Positions 13,064-13,402 of a stretch of DNA of 13,402 nt are shown here, piece by piece. A program made the position numbers and the translations under genes. The notes under the pieces were generated by a model that worked only from the letters and a program-made list of their open reading frames with translations, was not told where the DNA came from and ran no database searches. Within the stretch, counting starts at the first letter, position 1. Each line of letters opens with the position of its first letter. The stretch is taken from positions 1 to 13,402 of the forward strand of contig JAADEQ010000153.1 of the NCBI GenBank assembly GCA_013153345.1. The letters run 5' to 3'. Source of the stretch: Campylobacterota bacterium (GTDB lineage: Bacteria > Campylobacterota > Campylobacteria > Campylobacterales > Sulfurovaceae).

Positions 13064-13402
13064 ATGGAAAGAGTAGTAGAGATAGAGAAATTTAAGGGTG
13101 AGGAGAGGTTTGAAGCTTCTCTTAGGCCAAGTAGATGGGAAGAGTATATTGGTCAAGAGAAGATTAAATCAAATTTAAAGGTATTTATTGAAGCTAGCTT
13201 AAAAAGAGGGGAGGCCTTAGACCATATCCTATTTTTTGGACCTCCTGGGCTTGGAAAGACAACCCTTTCAAATATAGTAGCTTCACAAATGGGAGCAAAT
13301 ATTAAGACAACTGCAGCTCCAATGATTGAAAAGGCTGGGGATTTGGCGGCTCTTTTAACCAATATTGAAGAGGGGGATATCTTATTTATTGATGAGATTC
13401 AT
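13064..13402 (+). CDS. ruvB: Holliday junction helicase RuvB, 5' part (continues beyond window)
   Basis: RuvB is the hexameric AAA+ motor that, with RuvA, drives branch migration of Holliday junctions. The visible 113 codons contain [35 protein letters not shown] with the Walker A loop at residues 59-66, [22 protein letters not shown], and the Walker B strand DILFIDEIH (Asp110, Glu111) at the window edge. Where E. coli has TSGP the sequence reads TTAAP, a small variation. The ATG at 13064 starts two bases after the BON lipoprotein stop, with no strong ribosome site, so it is probably translated by coupling. The rest of the gene lies outside the window. Confidence 0.97.
   Translation, partial: MERVVEIEKFKGEERFEASLRPSRWEEYIGQEKIKSNLKVFIEASLKRGEALDHILFFGPPGLGKTTLSNIVASQMGANIKTTAAPMIEKAGDLAALLTNIEEGDILFIDEIH

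Noticed and set aside
12935..13362. Two minus-strand open frames opposite the BON lipoprotein and ruvB
   Set aside because: Both are shadows of conserved plus-strand genes.
1..13402. CRISPR arrays, insertion sequences, tRNA or rRNA genes, attachment sites
   Set aside because: No regularly spaced repeats, transposase-like proteins, long terminal repeats or RNA gene signatures were seen on reading either strand.

Overview
The window looks like chromosomal DNA of a Campylobacterota (epsilonproteobacterial) species. The DNA is AT-rich, uses AGA/AGG for arginine and packs genes tightly with overlapping ends. Several promoters pair a T-run ending in G with a TATAAT-like -10 box, as is typical of this phylum. 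The gene content (panB-BON lipoprotein-ruvB, lgt, folE, a RuvB and NrdB of epsilon type) fits too. Coding strands are strikingly purine-rich, which would suit a thermophilic, vent-type member such as Nautiliales, but that placement is inference only.

Layout. (1) 1-272, minus: 5' part of a small lipoprotein gene cut by the window edge. (2) 338-3019, minus: a tight four-gene operon reading BI-1-type membrane protein, stand-alone ThiD2, radical SAM protein, carbon-nitrogen hydrolase. (3) 3208-7028, plus: folE, cutA, a YafK-type L,D-transpeptidase that appears to start on a rare AUU codon, nrdB, a YkuD lipoprotein L,D-transpeptidase, and a small charged protein of unknown function. (4) 7025-11853, minus: trpA, lgt and a 1098-residue double activase of the 2-hydroxyacyl-CoA dehydratase type. 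(5) 11943-13402, plus: panB, a BON-domain lipoprotein and the 5' end of ruvB.

Most of this is housekeeping metabolism (folate, thiamine, tryptophan and pantothenate precursors, deoxynucleotides) mixed with envelope functions: two L,D-transpeptidases, lgt and three lipoproteins. No mobile element, CRISPR array, tRNA or rRNA was seen, and no stretch over 300 bases lacks a gene once the AUU-start gene is recognised.

I did not find an obviously new multi-gene system. The points most worth a second look are the AUU-start YafK-family gene, an E-x3-H (instead of E-x2-H) metal-binding motif in NrdB, the orphan double activase, the stand-alone ThiD2 protein in an operon with a radical SAM enzyme, and the unknown 124-residue protein translationally coupled to the YkuD lipoprotein.
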